NCBI GenBank assembly: GCA_013399895.1
Contig: VXBA01000881.1
Coordinates: 5,368,770-5,432,769, forward strand
Direction: 5' to 3'
Length of the DNA stretch: 64,000 bases
Origin: Serilophus lunatus
Lineage: Eukaryota > Chordata > Aves > Passeriformes > Eurylaimidae
How positions within the stretch are numbered: position 1 is the first letter of the stretch; each line of letters starts with the position of its first letter. Positions 45,801 through 54,170 of the stretch are shown piece after piece. The notes under the pieces were generated by a model. It did not search any database. It was not told where the DNA came from and was given only the letters and a program-made list of their open reading frames with translations. The position numbers were made by a program, and so were the translations under genes.

Positions 45801-46470
45801 TATTTCAGTCTGTCTCAGGCTCAGAACACCTCATTAGAGGAATTTTTGCAATATGTCATGGACCATTATCTCACTCATCTCCATCATGATTGTATCTTGC
45901 CAAATGCTGCAGGATAAGAGGTCCTCGCCCTCCACAGGGACTCACATCCCTGTCTCCACCCCAGCTTTGGGCCAGGTAGGGTTGTCTATCTTTCCTTCCA
46001 CACTCCTCTCTCCAGAATCCCCCTTGCTGGCTGATGCTTTGCTAACTGCTAATTTGTTTTCCACAGGGAGCACAGGATCTCTGAGCCAGTCTGGAGGCAG
46101 GTTTGCTCTGTAGGCCACAGAGTCAAAGTGATGAAGGGGTACTCAGAGCCTGCTGAGAGCACAGACCCTCTGGGAGGGCAGAGAAGGGAGTATGTCCATG
46201 TGCCAGAGCCCTCCTGGAACTGGCAGAAAGTGTCCCACTCCAGCACAGCTCTCAAGGAAGACTGGCCACCTCAGTCTGGAGCAGGATACTTGGGAACCAC
46301 GACAGCGATCCTGTTTACATCCAATCTTTACACTCCTGTGCAGCCACCACGAGAGGCAAAGAAAGGCTGAGAAGGAGCAGGTGGGACATCAGAATCCAAT
46401 CCCTACCAGGGTTGACTTCTGAGCCAGCTGGCTCAGGCAGTGAGGCCAACAGCAGCATGCAGAAGATCAT
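18715..46470 (-). CDS. Discoidin domain receptor tyrosine kinase (DDR family, DDR1/DDR2-like third paralogue)
   Basis: Collagen-activated receptor tyrosine kinase of the plasma membrane. Sixteen coding exons (minus strand): 46470-46407, 43466-43364, 40808-40580, 39202-39055, 38845-38740, 36180-35994, 33111-32865, 31610-31518, 31034-30877, 30637-30442, 29323-29079, 26440-26319, 25951-25754, 22375-22141, 20128-19979, 18855-18715. Every border is AG/GT and every phase agrees, giving 873 residues and a TGA stop; DDR2 has 855 and DDR1 about 876-919. There is a signal peptide (1-~17), a discoidin domain (~24-179) and a discoidin-like domain (~182-361). A transmembrane helix spans 414-435 and the juxtamembrane region carries NPTY at 477-480. 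The kinase has GEGQFGE (586-592), Lys622, Glu639, HRD Asp726, DFG Asp744 and YxxxYY at 752/756/757. Collagen-contact residues known from DDR2 are kept (Trp46, Thr50, Asp63, Arg98, Glu106). The kinase is closest to DDR2, while the SGDY and NPxY juxtamembrane motifs resemble DDR1. The neighbourhood is that of TUBB4B. Confidence 0.95.
19979..20128 (-). CDS. Receptor coding exon 15: kinase C-lobe
   Basis: Residues 778-827: GKFTTASDVWAFGVTLWEMF, EQPYSLLSDEQVIENTGEFF, SQGRQ. Exactly 50 codons, phase 0 at both ends. Confidence 0.96.
21268..21963 (+). mobile_element. CR1 LINE fragment, about 0.7 kb
   Basis: The longest CR1 piece in the window. It runs from the end of the reverse transcriptase/3' region (GGGGAACAGCACAGGGAGGA) through GGGTGGGCAGGCCCTGGCAC to a CR1 tail ending CCATGATTCTGTG. 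It sits antisense in the intron between receptor exons 14 and 15. Confidence 0.9.
22141..22375 (-). CDS. Receptor coding exon 14: catalytic and activation loops
   Basis: Residues 699-777: [50 protein letters not shown], then [40 protein letters not shown] and WESILL are DDR2-like; human DDR1 has AAQIASGMRYL, NLYAGDYYRVQG and WECILM. Confidence 0.96.
23153..23412 (-). mobile_element. CR1 LINE fragment
   Basis: TGGTTTTGGTTGGAAGGGAC followed by GGGGCAGCCACAGCTTCTCT and CACAGGGAACAATTTCTTCC: reverse-oriented CR1 3' end in the intron before receptor exon 14. Confidence 0.9.
24030..24393 (+). mobile_element. CR1 LINE fragment
   Basis: GGAGAAAAGGAGGCTCAGGG, then TAGATTGAATGTCAGGGAAAA, then GGACTCGATCTTGGAGGGCT at the 3' end. 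An older, more diverged CR1 type than the 21268-21963 copy. Confidence 0.85.
25754..25951 (-). CDS. Receptor coding exon 13: kinase hinge region
   Basis: Residues 633-699: NDFLKEIKIMSRLKNPNIIR (Glu639 of helix C), CVRDDPLCMITEYMENGDLN (hinge) and the short kinase-insert segment SQREIYSKFAISNNIP. Confidence 0.95.
26319..26440 (-). CDS. Receptor coding exon 12: kinase N-lobe with catalytic lysine
   Basis: Residues 593-633: VHLCEADGLLEFLGV, then QPVLVAVKMLRSDVNKTA. Lys622 is the ATP-binding lysine. Confidence 0.95.
28790..28978 (-). mobile_element. CR1 LINE fragment
   Basis: AGTTGGAATGGAACTTAAAG, CCATGGGCAGGGACACCTCC, then CAACCTGTTCCAGTATCTCA. It lies about 100 bases from the donor of receptor exon 11. 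Confidence 0.9.
29079..29323 (-). CDS. Receptor coding exon 11: juxtamembrane to kinase glycine loop
   Basis: Residues 511-592. Carries CSGDYAEPD (like SGDYMEP of DDR1), VPHYAETDIVHLQGVTG and the glycine-rich loop KEKLGEGQFGE. Confidence 0.95.
29638..29747 (-). pseudogene. Relic copy of the receptor's kinase exon 13
   Basis: On the minus strand the segment reads MGNGSLHRFLLQKGFQSKL and then NNIPAS|GTAATG. It aligns codon by codon with MENGDLNQFLSQREIYSKF...NNIPCVS|GTAAAA at the end of exon 13 (25754-25951). About half the residues are identical and the donor sits at the same place. Nucleotide similarity continues upstream but meets an in-frame TAA (TGTGCTAACAG against TGTGCATGATCACAG). There is also a one-base deletion near the donor. 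Splicing it between exons 10 and 11 would break the frame, so it is most likely a dead exon duplicate. Confidence 0.7.
30442..30637 (-). CDS. Receptor coding exon 10: cytoplasmic juxtamembrane region
   Basis: Residues 446-510. APRRILEEDATVRLSF resembles both paralogues. NPTY at 477-480 is an NPxY-type phosphotyrosine docking motif like DDR1 NPAY; DDR2 has NSTY in this place. Confidence 0.92.
30877..31034 (-). CDS. Receptor coding exon 9: transmembrane helix
   Basis: Residues 393-445. The helix ILVGCLVAIILLLLMIIIII is followed by LWKQYVQKRLEK. The GCLVAII core is shared with both DDR1 and DDR2. Confidence 0.95.
31518..31610 (-). CDS. Receptor coding exon 8: extracellular juxtamembrane stalk
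   Basis: Residues 362-392, rich in Thr, Ser and Glu, with an NAT sequon. Poorly conserved in the family, as expected for the stalk that carries shedding sites. Confidence 0.85.
32330..32606 (+). mobile_element. CR1 LINE fragment
   Basis: TGAGGGAATGGCTGGAGCTG, then AGGTTCAGGCTGAATACCAG, then CGGACTCGATGATCCTGATG, ending TTCTATGATCCTATGA, the CR1 terminal repeat. Its tail resembles that of the SINE at 8128-8270. Confidence 0.9.
32865..33111 (-). CDS. Receptor coding exon 7: discoidin-like domain end
   Basis: Residues 280-361: VHCNNMFSKGVKIFQRVECL, LDDKNPSARFVTVPL, FHFADTWMMMSEISFQS. Very close to DDR2 here; human DDR1 is more diverged in this stretch. Confidence 0.95.
33112..35813. other. Large part of receptor intron 6, no features
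   Basis: AT-rich intron between receptor exons 6 and 7. No coding exon, CR1 or SINE was recognised; only short open frames occur. Confidence 0.6.
35814..35925 (+). mobile_element. CR1 3'-end fragment
   Basis: AGGCCAGGTTGGATGGGCTT, GGTGTCCCTGCCCACGGCAG, then TTTAAGGTCCCTTCCAAACC. It ends about 70 bases from the donor of receptor exon 6. Confidence 0.88.
35994..36180 (-). CDS. Receptor coding exon 6: discoidin-like domain
   Basis: Residues 217-279: GGLGQLTDGVLGLDDFTQSH, then VWPGYDYVGWKNES (a second conserved sequon) and FDRPRNFTSMK. A CR1 fragment ends about 70 bases beyond the donor, in the next intron. Confidence 0.95.
38740..38845 (-). CDS. Receptor coding exon 5: discoidin-like domain start
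   Basis: Residues 182-217, with GLASYSIPEGG and VYLNDSTYDGY. The NDS N-glycosylation sequon is conserved with DDR1 and DDR2. Confidence 0.95.
39055..39202 (-). CDS. Receptor coding exon 4: end of discoidin domain
   Basis: Residues 133-181: YDVVLKDLRPPIIARFVRVI, then MRVELYGCVW with the closing disulfide cysteine. Acceptor CTCCTGCAG, donor TATG|GTAAGT. Confidence 0.95.
40580..40808 (-). CDS. Receptor coding exon 3: discoidin domain core
   Basis: Residues 57-132. Contains EEGDGAWCPAG, GTQGRHA and GKEFARAYRLDYSRNG. Asp63, Cys67, Arg98 and Glu106 correspond to the DDR2 binding-loop residues Asp69, Cys73, Arg105 and Glu113. WCPAG and WKDR are DDR1-like. Confidence 0.95.
41400..41793 (+). mobile_element. 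CR1 LINE fragment
   Basis: GGGGCTGTTCAGCCTGAAGA, AATGGCTTCCCACTGCCAGA, GGGTGGGCAGGCCCTGGCAC, then GTCCCTTCCAACC. Same subfamily as the 21268-21963 copy. Located in receptor intron 2. Confidence 0.92.
42990..43165 (-). mobile_element. CR1 LINE fragment
   Basis: GTCCAGTCCAACCCCCTGCT, AGAGTGTTGCTCAAGGCCTT, then CTCATGGAAGACTGATTTTT: reverse-oriented CR1 about 200 bases from receptor exon 2. Confidence 0.8.
43364..43466 (-). CDS. Receptor coding exon 2: start of discoidin domain
   Basis: Encodes AICRYPLGMHEGTIRDEDIT and then ASSQWYDSTGPQYAR (residues 22-56). Trp46 and Thr50 match the DDR2 collagen-contact residues Trp52 and Thr56. Confidence 0.94.
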
Positions 46471-46544
46471 GGTCGCAGTGGGAGGCGCCACACAGGGTCA
46501 GGCGGGTGCGAGTCCTTCAAGGGCAGCAGCTGCCACCTACATTT
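46407..46544 (-). CDS. Receptor exon with start codon (CDS 46407-46470)
   Basis: Acceptor CTTTCAG at its 5' edge, then 74 bases of 5' UTR, then ATG at 46470 with -3 A. Encodes MIFCMLLLASLPEPAGSEVN, a short signal peptide running into the mature VNPAICR start shared with DDR2. Donor CCTG|GTAGGG. At least one upstream noncoding exon must exist and was not found. Confidence 0.85.
46537..46542 (-). promoter_or_regulatory. Minimal start-stop upstream ORF in receptor 5' UTR
   Basis: The sequence ATGTAG, a start codon directly followed by a stop, lies two bases inside the spliced 5' UTR segment and 67 bases before the main ATG. Such start-stop elements can stall or divert scanning ribosomes. It is the only other ATG in this part of the leader. 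Confidence 0.5.
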
Positions 46545-49500
46545 CTGAAAGACAAAGCAAAGAGAGAGGATGAGAGTCCTCCAAAGACAGGCCTTCTCTG
46601 TGCTGCACACTTGGCATGCTGTCATCACCTCGTGATGGGCTGGGCAATCTTCCATGTCTTCAGGGGTGTCTCTGACCTCGGGCCTGCTCTGACCCATCAC
46701 TGGTGCAGGGGCTGAGTGAAGAACCAACAATCACCTGACTGTCTACACCACCCCACAGCTCTCAGTGCAATCCAGCCTTCAGGCACTCAACTGCTGGAGG
46801 TACCCTCTCAGCTGCACTCAAACCAGTCCAATGCAAAGCAATCTCTCCCTCATCAATTGTCCCATTTCACTTATTGTATTAACAAGTACTGAAGCTGCAG
46901 CTACAATGAACCTGCACAGCCCATCAGGGTTTATCCACCTCTATCTGCCTACTCCAAGCAGCCAAGAGGGCACTCTGGAACTTGCCACCCAAGCTTAAGA
47001 TAAGCGTCCAAAACAAGGTGAAAATAATCTCTCCCTGTATGTTCACATTGCTGCCGAAAGCACATGTGCACTCACGTATATGAGCACACTCCATTTCCTG
47101 TTTGGAAACAAGGAAAAGGCTTAAACACTGGCAATTTCTATGGAAAGCCATGGTAACACCTAAAGGAACACGAGGTCATATCAGCAGTTATGTGAATTCT
47201 TTGTGTCCACATTCAGTACAAAGAGCCCCGGGGGTTCCCATCCTGGAGGGTATTTTACAGGAGGCAGGTTTGAGGCTCTGCCTGGTAACAAAATGCCAGG
47301 AGAAAAGAAAAAAGAATAAATTGCCAGGACCAGAGGGTGTTTGCTCAAGAATCCCCAGAGTGGTAGTAAAAAGGCAATGTTGACTGTTAGGATTTGTTAA
47401 TAAAGGAAGAGGGGATACAAAAGGGCCCATCACTATGCCAGTGCATGTATGTGTGCAGAGGCATCTGATGCCATTAGCTCAGAGATCTCTAACAAAAGGC
47501 TCTGTTTTTCCACCCGACATCATTAAACTGTGCAAGTCACAGCTATGAGTTGCCGTGGATACCAAAGGAATTGGATATATTCACAACAGACAGATACACC
47601 ACAGCTTTTAAATACAAAGGTAAAAGCCTTGGCTCAGGAAATCCCCCAGCCACAGACTGCTGGACACCCAGAAGCTCAATCAGGGTTAGAATCACTGAAG
47701 CTTGCCCTGTTTTTATTCCCTTTCCTAAGGATATGCTACTGGCCATTGTCCCTGCTGGATTCCAGTCAGAAAAGATGGCTCTGAGCCTGAAAAACAACTA
47801 AGGGCCTTCTTGGGAAGGGAGCCAAACACACTCGTGGGAGGGTGGGAGGGAATGCTGGGTGGCTGCTGCCCGGGGTGCTGTGCCCAGCCAGGGAACAAGG
47901 CCAGCAAACCCAAACACCCCTTCGAATGGCCAGGGCTGGGAGGGGGCTGGCAACAAGGGGCTGTGATTTCATGGGTGGTGAGCCTGACAAAGCAAAACAC
48001 TGCTGAGAGGGGCTGGCAACCACAAAAAAGGTTTTGCCCAAGGAGTCTCCAGCTGTGTGTGCATCCAAGGTCATCTTTGTGCCCTGAAATGGAAGAGGGG
48101 GGATGGCTGATGAAAACATCCTGATTCCCACCGTCCTAGGACAGATGGCAGCTCCCAGGGAGCAGAGAATTCTTGCAGTCAAGTGGAGAGAGACTTTGGA
48201 AAGACAGTTTTGGGGCAGAGTTGGAAGATAGACCCAGAGGGTGTTGATTTATGCAGGTGATTTGCTAAGGTGTCCTGAAGGTCCCAAAGCAGGACCTGCA
48301 AAGGGAACTACAGAGAGTTCAGCACCAGGGGAGGCAGGACCTGAGAAAGGCTCCTGACAAAAACATTAAAGGTTGAATTTGAACCACCTTCCTGGAGGAG
48401 GTGATGGGGACACAGCAGAGGCTTGTTTGGTGGTACATGGGTACAGGTGCCTGCCCAGCTCATCTGCACAGGAGTCCAAGCTGGATCAGCCACTGAACAG
48501 AGCTGAGGAGGCCCTGGCAGGAAAACAGCAGCTTGGAGACATTTCCCAGGTGACTTTTGAGCTGGAGGTTTAAAAGATTCTGAGTAGGACCCCTCAGATG
48601 GCAGAGGACAGCACACCTTGCACACTCTCATCACCCCTCCAGAGCCTGGCAAACAGGGTGAAATCAGGCAAACAAAGACTTAGAACAGATCCACCAAAAC
48701 ACCCCGAGAGTTCTTTCTAACTTGTCCAGGAATAAGGGAAAGGATGGCCAAAAAGCACTGAAATACATGGATAGGTGAGGCCCAGAGTACACTGCTGAGA
48801 CAAAAGAGCAGCCCCAGACACTGCTAAACATTCCAATGCCTGTTTCTCATTTGACCCAAAAGCCCAGTAAAGAAGGATCAAGAGCAGGGGAGCACCCATC
48901 CTCTGCCCCCCAGCCCAGGGGGTACCAAGTTGAAACTCAGCATAAAAACTTCCTTTTCACAACAGAGTAGTTGTGCCAAGTGTCTCCCACCCTCTTACAA
49001 TGACATGTTAGAGCAAGCCATGACAACAGCCACCAATGCCACAGCAACAGAATAAAGGCACCACAAACAGTACCATTGTCTCACTTGACCAGGTACAGAC
49101 CAAGCAGGATCATTTAAGTGCCCATTCGGTTTATGCAAAGCTCGTGGCATGTTCTAAATTACAAATATTGTGCTGCCACAGAGCAGAAATGTCATTTAAC
49201 TGCCTGATCATGGCAAAAAGAATGTAAAATACCAGGAGGAAAGAAGGAATGAGGTGGAGGACGGACAGGGGAAGTCACTTAGAAATGCCCAGGCACTATG
49301 TCAGCTCCTGCCACAGAACCACCAACCAGTGCTGGAGGAAAGGTTCAGGCTGGGAGAAAACAGTGTGTTCCACCCTGAAAACCAGAAGATTTTTAGGACC
49401 TAATAGGTACGTGGACCTCTTCAGGTCCACAAAAATAGCATAGCCTGGGGGAACTGCAAGCCAAAACTGGAAGCTGCGGCCATAAGTGCCAAGCTGGCCC

Positions 49501-52500
49501 AGGAAAAAAACCCCAAAGCTCTAGAGCTGGGACTAGAGCTCTGTGCATACAAGAGGTGGCTTTGCATTTGGGCCCTGCCCAAACAGTGTTCAAGATGAGC
49601 AGCATGGATCCTCTGTGGGTATGTCCCTCTTCTGATGACAGGAAAAGGCTGGACTGGAACAGGCTCATCATTCCCAGGTGGCCACAGTCTGGTGACATGA
49701 ATTCTCACCTCTGTATGTGGCAGTGATGGATTATTTCCAGCAGTTCAGCCCCACACAGAGACCTCAGCAGCTGCTTCAGGCTGTGCTGGGTTTGTTCTTC
49801 CCACCACATTTGGTTCCCAGTCCTGGACCACCAAAGTGCCTGTCTGGGAGTCCCAGGAGAGGGGCAGCACAGAGGGAGCAAACTGTTATTTTTCATCTTG
49901 TTGCTCAAGCAAGGTCAGCAGGAGTATTTTTCACCCCTTTTAGAGGGTAAGACATTTAGAGGAAGTTCAGCTCCACTCAGGAGCTCGAACTGCTGGAAAT
50001 CAGTGTTTGAAGAACCACTGATGTTGAATTCTGTTGAGTCTAAACCTCAGCCAGGAGTAGATTGGACTCCCAAACTTCACACTTCCCAGTGCTAGGACAC
50101 ACTGCAATGTAGTACTAAACAAAACCCTCTGTACAAACCACTTAGAAATTATATCTCTAATGATTTTTTTTCTGGGTAAATAACTTGATACTTTTCCTTG
50201 TAGCATTTTCAGCTGCATTAGAGTCCCTTGCTGTACTCATGCCTTTCTTCCTGACCTGCCCACACATACACACAAAGTGCCAAAACTCCAGCACAAGCCC
50301 AAAACCAGCAAAAACAGGATTAGCAACATCCTCTCAGAGGCAAGAAAGTGTTAAACTCTGTTCTCAGGCCTGAGTGGATCAAGTTGCTAATTGCTAACAG
50401 CTGGCTGCAGAATAAAATCCTGTTACAACCATTGGGAGAGTGGAAAAGAAAAAAACACCTCTCCTAGTCGAAAAACTCACCAAGAAATGCAAAGGAGGGC
50501 ACTTTTCCCCAATCAGCCCAGCAGCTACCATGCCTAAAAAGCCAATCCGTGTTTCCACAGAGAACCAGCCCACTGATCCAGCCCCAGTCCCTGGTGCAGC
50601 AAAAGGCTCAGCAGGCACAGGAGGGAGCTGTTCTTTAGTGATGTGCATGAAGAAGGTGGGACTTGGAGCTGCTCCAGGTCCTGCTCTCCCTCCAGAGATC
50701 CATTACAGAGGTCTGGCATGTTTGCAAGCCTCTCTAGATCCCAACTGAAACAGGCATTTGTTTTAACTGGTTCCTTCACAGATCATTACCTCGGAGTGGG
50801 ACCTTTGGGTTTGCTGTAGGAATCCCATTCCAGATGCCAAGAAACTCCAGAGTCATGGTCAGGAGTGTATCACACAGATCTGTGTACAACATGAGGATCT
50901 ACCCTGAATCAAAGCATCCTCAGAAGGGGCTCAGGATCAAGAGGATTGGATGGCATCTCCTGACATTCCTCAAGGAGGAAACAGCAAAGCTAATAATTGA
51001 GGCAATACCTGATGCTTGAAGAAATAAGAGGCTGGAAAGTATGATTTCCAATTTTCTGGCTCCAAAATGATGGTAGAATATTTCTCTTTGCCTCAGAATT
51101 AATCTGAGACCCCCCCAGCCCCAGTGGTCTTCCTCTGGAGCACACACAGCTCCAGTTTGGGCCAAACAGGATTTGTTAATGAAAATGCTCAGCAGAAAGA
51201 ATTCTGATCACTTTTTAAGACATTCTCCTTAATTTAAAATTCAATGCTGGAAAAAGCAGACACTGTGAGAAAAAGGCAACAACTTTTCCCTTAGGTGAAC
51301 TCACAGTGTGGTCTCTCTCCCCATAAATTCCACCGACCAGACAAGGGGAGAGGTCTCTGTGTGACATGTGGGTGGCACCTGGACAAATCAAGTGCCATCA
51401 ATGACATAAAAAAATCAACGTGCCAGGGACTGCAAGATCCTGGCACGAAGTGCAAGGCTGCAACAGGAGATTTTGGATACAGGCACCAACAGAAATGGCC
51501 AGGAAGAGGAAAAAGCCATTGCAATGCTAGGAACATGGTGTGGGGACATAGTGCAGAAACAGTAACAGCACAAAGTGATGTCCAGAGCAGCAAAGAAGCT
51601 GGACAGACAAAAGCAACCAGATTTTAGGTGAAAGGATTGGGTTAATCAAGATGCATGTGAGAAGTAATCCACAGGAACAAGGAAAGTGAGACAGGAATAG
51701 GCTCCAACATCACCTTTGAGGTGGCAGGAGGAGACCTGTCACCACAAGAGACACAAAAGAACATGTGAGGCTAAGAAAAGGACCACAACGTTCAGGAGGG
51801 GCACTTGGGGTGGGGACTGGGACACCACAGAGGCAAAAAAAGAAGAATGTGAACACCAAGGTGTGGATGTACTTCATGGTCAGCCCTCCTGACAGGTGGG
51901 GGACAGGCCTGTCCTGAGGCTGAAGAAGGTTTCAACCTCATTTTCCAGGTTGTAACCAATCATCTCAATGGGGTTGTTATGAAAAAAGTGACACTTCCCT
52001 CCAGATTTCAGGAGAAAACCAGCATTCCCATCACCCACAGCACTGGTATTTAACATGGGAGGAGGTTCAGCCCATGGGCTCAAACGTGAGGGACTCCCTC
52101 ACCTACATCCCAGAGAGGGGCTGGTGTTGCTGCACAAAAGTTGGAGGCCAATAAATCCTCCAGCTTTTCCCACTGCCTGTTGGCCAGTCCCACAGGACAA
52201 GGGTGTCCTTGGTTTGTGAAACTGCACAGAGCACTTCTGTCACAAAACCAGACTTAGGGATAAATGAACATGCATTAAATGTAATTTAATCCGTCAAAGT
52301 AACCAGGCCAAAATTAGAAACCATTAAAAAGAAAATGCAAGTTCATTGTACCACAATGGTGGCTCTCAGCTCAGCTAATCCAAACCCAGAGCTACCCTTC
52401 TCCACCAACCCAGGGCATGGGAAGTCTGCGCTCATCTCGGCTGAGGGACCTGGAGGCACCTCCCACGACCCAGGCAGAGCTGCCAGGCCCCTGCAAGTGT

Positions 52501-53099
52501 GCCCAGGGCACGAGCACACACCACTCCCCACAAACCCTCAACCCAGGGGCAGGGGGAGCCTTGTGCACTCCAGCACACCCTCTAAAATACAGGCCCCCTT
52601 CAAGGGCAGAAGCTCCAGCTCCCAGTTCCCAACTCCAGGCTCCAGTCCCACTGCTTCTGAAGGGCAGAAAGGGCAGGAGAAGATTGTGCACTAATAATTC
52701 CAAGTATCTCCTTTCTCCCTGCCCAAACAGCAGTGTCTTACTGTCCCCTTTCAGAGCTTCCTTCCCACCCTGACAGGCCACAGAGAGCACCCAGCACAGG
52801 CAGTTCCACTCTGTACCTTACACTAGCACGTCCCTACAGCTTTTGGGGTTTTTTAAATTATCCTTAAAACACACCAACTACAAGTCAGCAATAGTCCTCT
52901 CAAGACCTACAACCTTCCAGTGCAAGAGTCTCACATAGCAACCATCTCCAGGACACGTTAACCACAGAGATGACAGATTGAGTGCTCTTAATACTCCATC
53001 TAAACCACCTTCCTCCCTCCCCATCCTCCAGGGGCTCCACCATAACCTTTTACTTAACTCTACTCAAACCTGCCTTCAGGAGATCAGGTTACCCAGGCA
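46545..53099. other. No recognisable gene (receptor upstream region or first intron)
   Basis: About 6.5 kb of sequence of ordinary composition with few CpG. No exon with family resemblance, no clear promoter CpG island and no well-preserved repeat was seen. Short open frames on both strands look random. Confidence 0.5.
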
Positions 53100-53470
53100 C
53101 AGCATTATTTGGGCTGGAGGAGATCCCCAGGAGAGCATCTAATCCCCCCTCCCACTCAAAGCAGGGTTAGCACCAATTTTAGATCAGCCTGTGCAGGACT
53201 TTGTCCAGCTGGGTCTTAAAAACCTGCAAGAATGGAGGCTCCCCCATCTCTCAGGACAATCTCTTCCACTGTCTGCAGAGGGAAAACTTTATCCCTTTTT
53301 ATGCCAACCCTGTGATTTCAGTTGGCAACCACTGTCAACCCTCCTGCTCAGTAAAGAGGCTGTTTCTGTCTTCTTAGTAATCTGCTTTTGGGTACCCCAA
53401 AACCTTCTCTTGTCCCAAATAAATCACCCTGGCTCCATCAGCCTGCTCAGGGGAGCCAAATTTCAGTATT
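53100..53470 (-). mobile_element. Old CR1 LINE fragment
   Basis: Diverged, reverse-oriented CR1 3' region: GGGCTGGAGGAGATCCCCAG, then AGCCTGTGCAGGACTTTGTC, then CCTGCAAGAATGGAGGCTCC. Its borders are uncertain. Confidence 0.65.
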
Positions 53471-53869
53471 AAGTTGCCTAATATTTTCTCCCAAGTCCCC
53501 ACTGCCTCACCAGAGGCTCCATGCCACATGAGTGGGACTCCAGTGGGACAGTTGTGGTTGGATTCTGCCATAACTCCCACTGGCTTCTTCCTGAGCAAAC
53601 AAAGGAATAACTGAGTTTGTCCCATACTGACACCAGGCACTACTCCACAGCCCTCTGCCCAGGGAAAGCAGGGATCACATTCCCACTGGGGACTATTTTT
53701 GAGAGGTATCAGGTGGCACTTTCTAAATCGGCTTATTCACAGTCCTGATCAGCAACACAGACTGAGGCACTGCCACCCTGGCACAGGGCAGGGGCTGGGG
53801 ATCTGCAGAGATCAGTGACCACCAGAAATGCTCCTCAGGAAAGTGCTCCTCAGCTCAGGGCCCACCAGC

Positions 53870-54170
53870 AGTGGTGAGGGGGTCACAGTCTCTTCTCAGG
53901 TAACTGGCAGCAGAACAAGAGGGCACAGTCTCAAGCTCCATCAGGAGAGGTTTAGACTTGATATCAGGAAGAAATTCTTCACACAAAGGGTGATCCACAA
54001 TTGGAATGGGCTGCCCAGGGAGGTAGTGGAGTCACTGACCCTGGAGGTGCTCAGGAGTAGCTGGATGAGGCACTTGGTGCCATGGTTTAGAGGATGGGTT
54101 GCTGTGGGATTGTAGGTTGGACTTGATGATCTCTAAGGTCTCTCCAACCTTGCTGAGCCTGTGATCCTAG
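53870..54170 (+). mobile_element. CR1 LINE fragment
   Basis: GAGAGGTTTAGACTTGATAT, CAGGAAGAAATTCTTCACAC, GGAATGGGCTGCCCAGGGAG, then TTGGACTTGATGATCTCTAA and a CCTGTGATCCTA end. Together with the 53100-53470 piece it forms two opposed CR1 fragments about 400 bases apart. Confidence 0.9.

Noticed and set aside
53100..54170. Composite element formed by two opposed CR1 fragments
   Set aside because: The two pieces differ in age and subfamily and share no terminal repeats or target duplications that would make them one unit.
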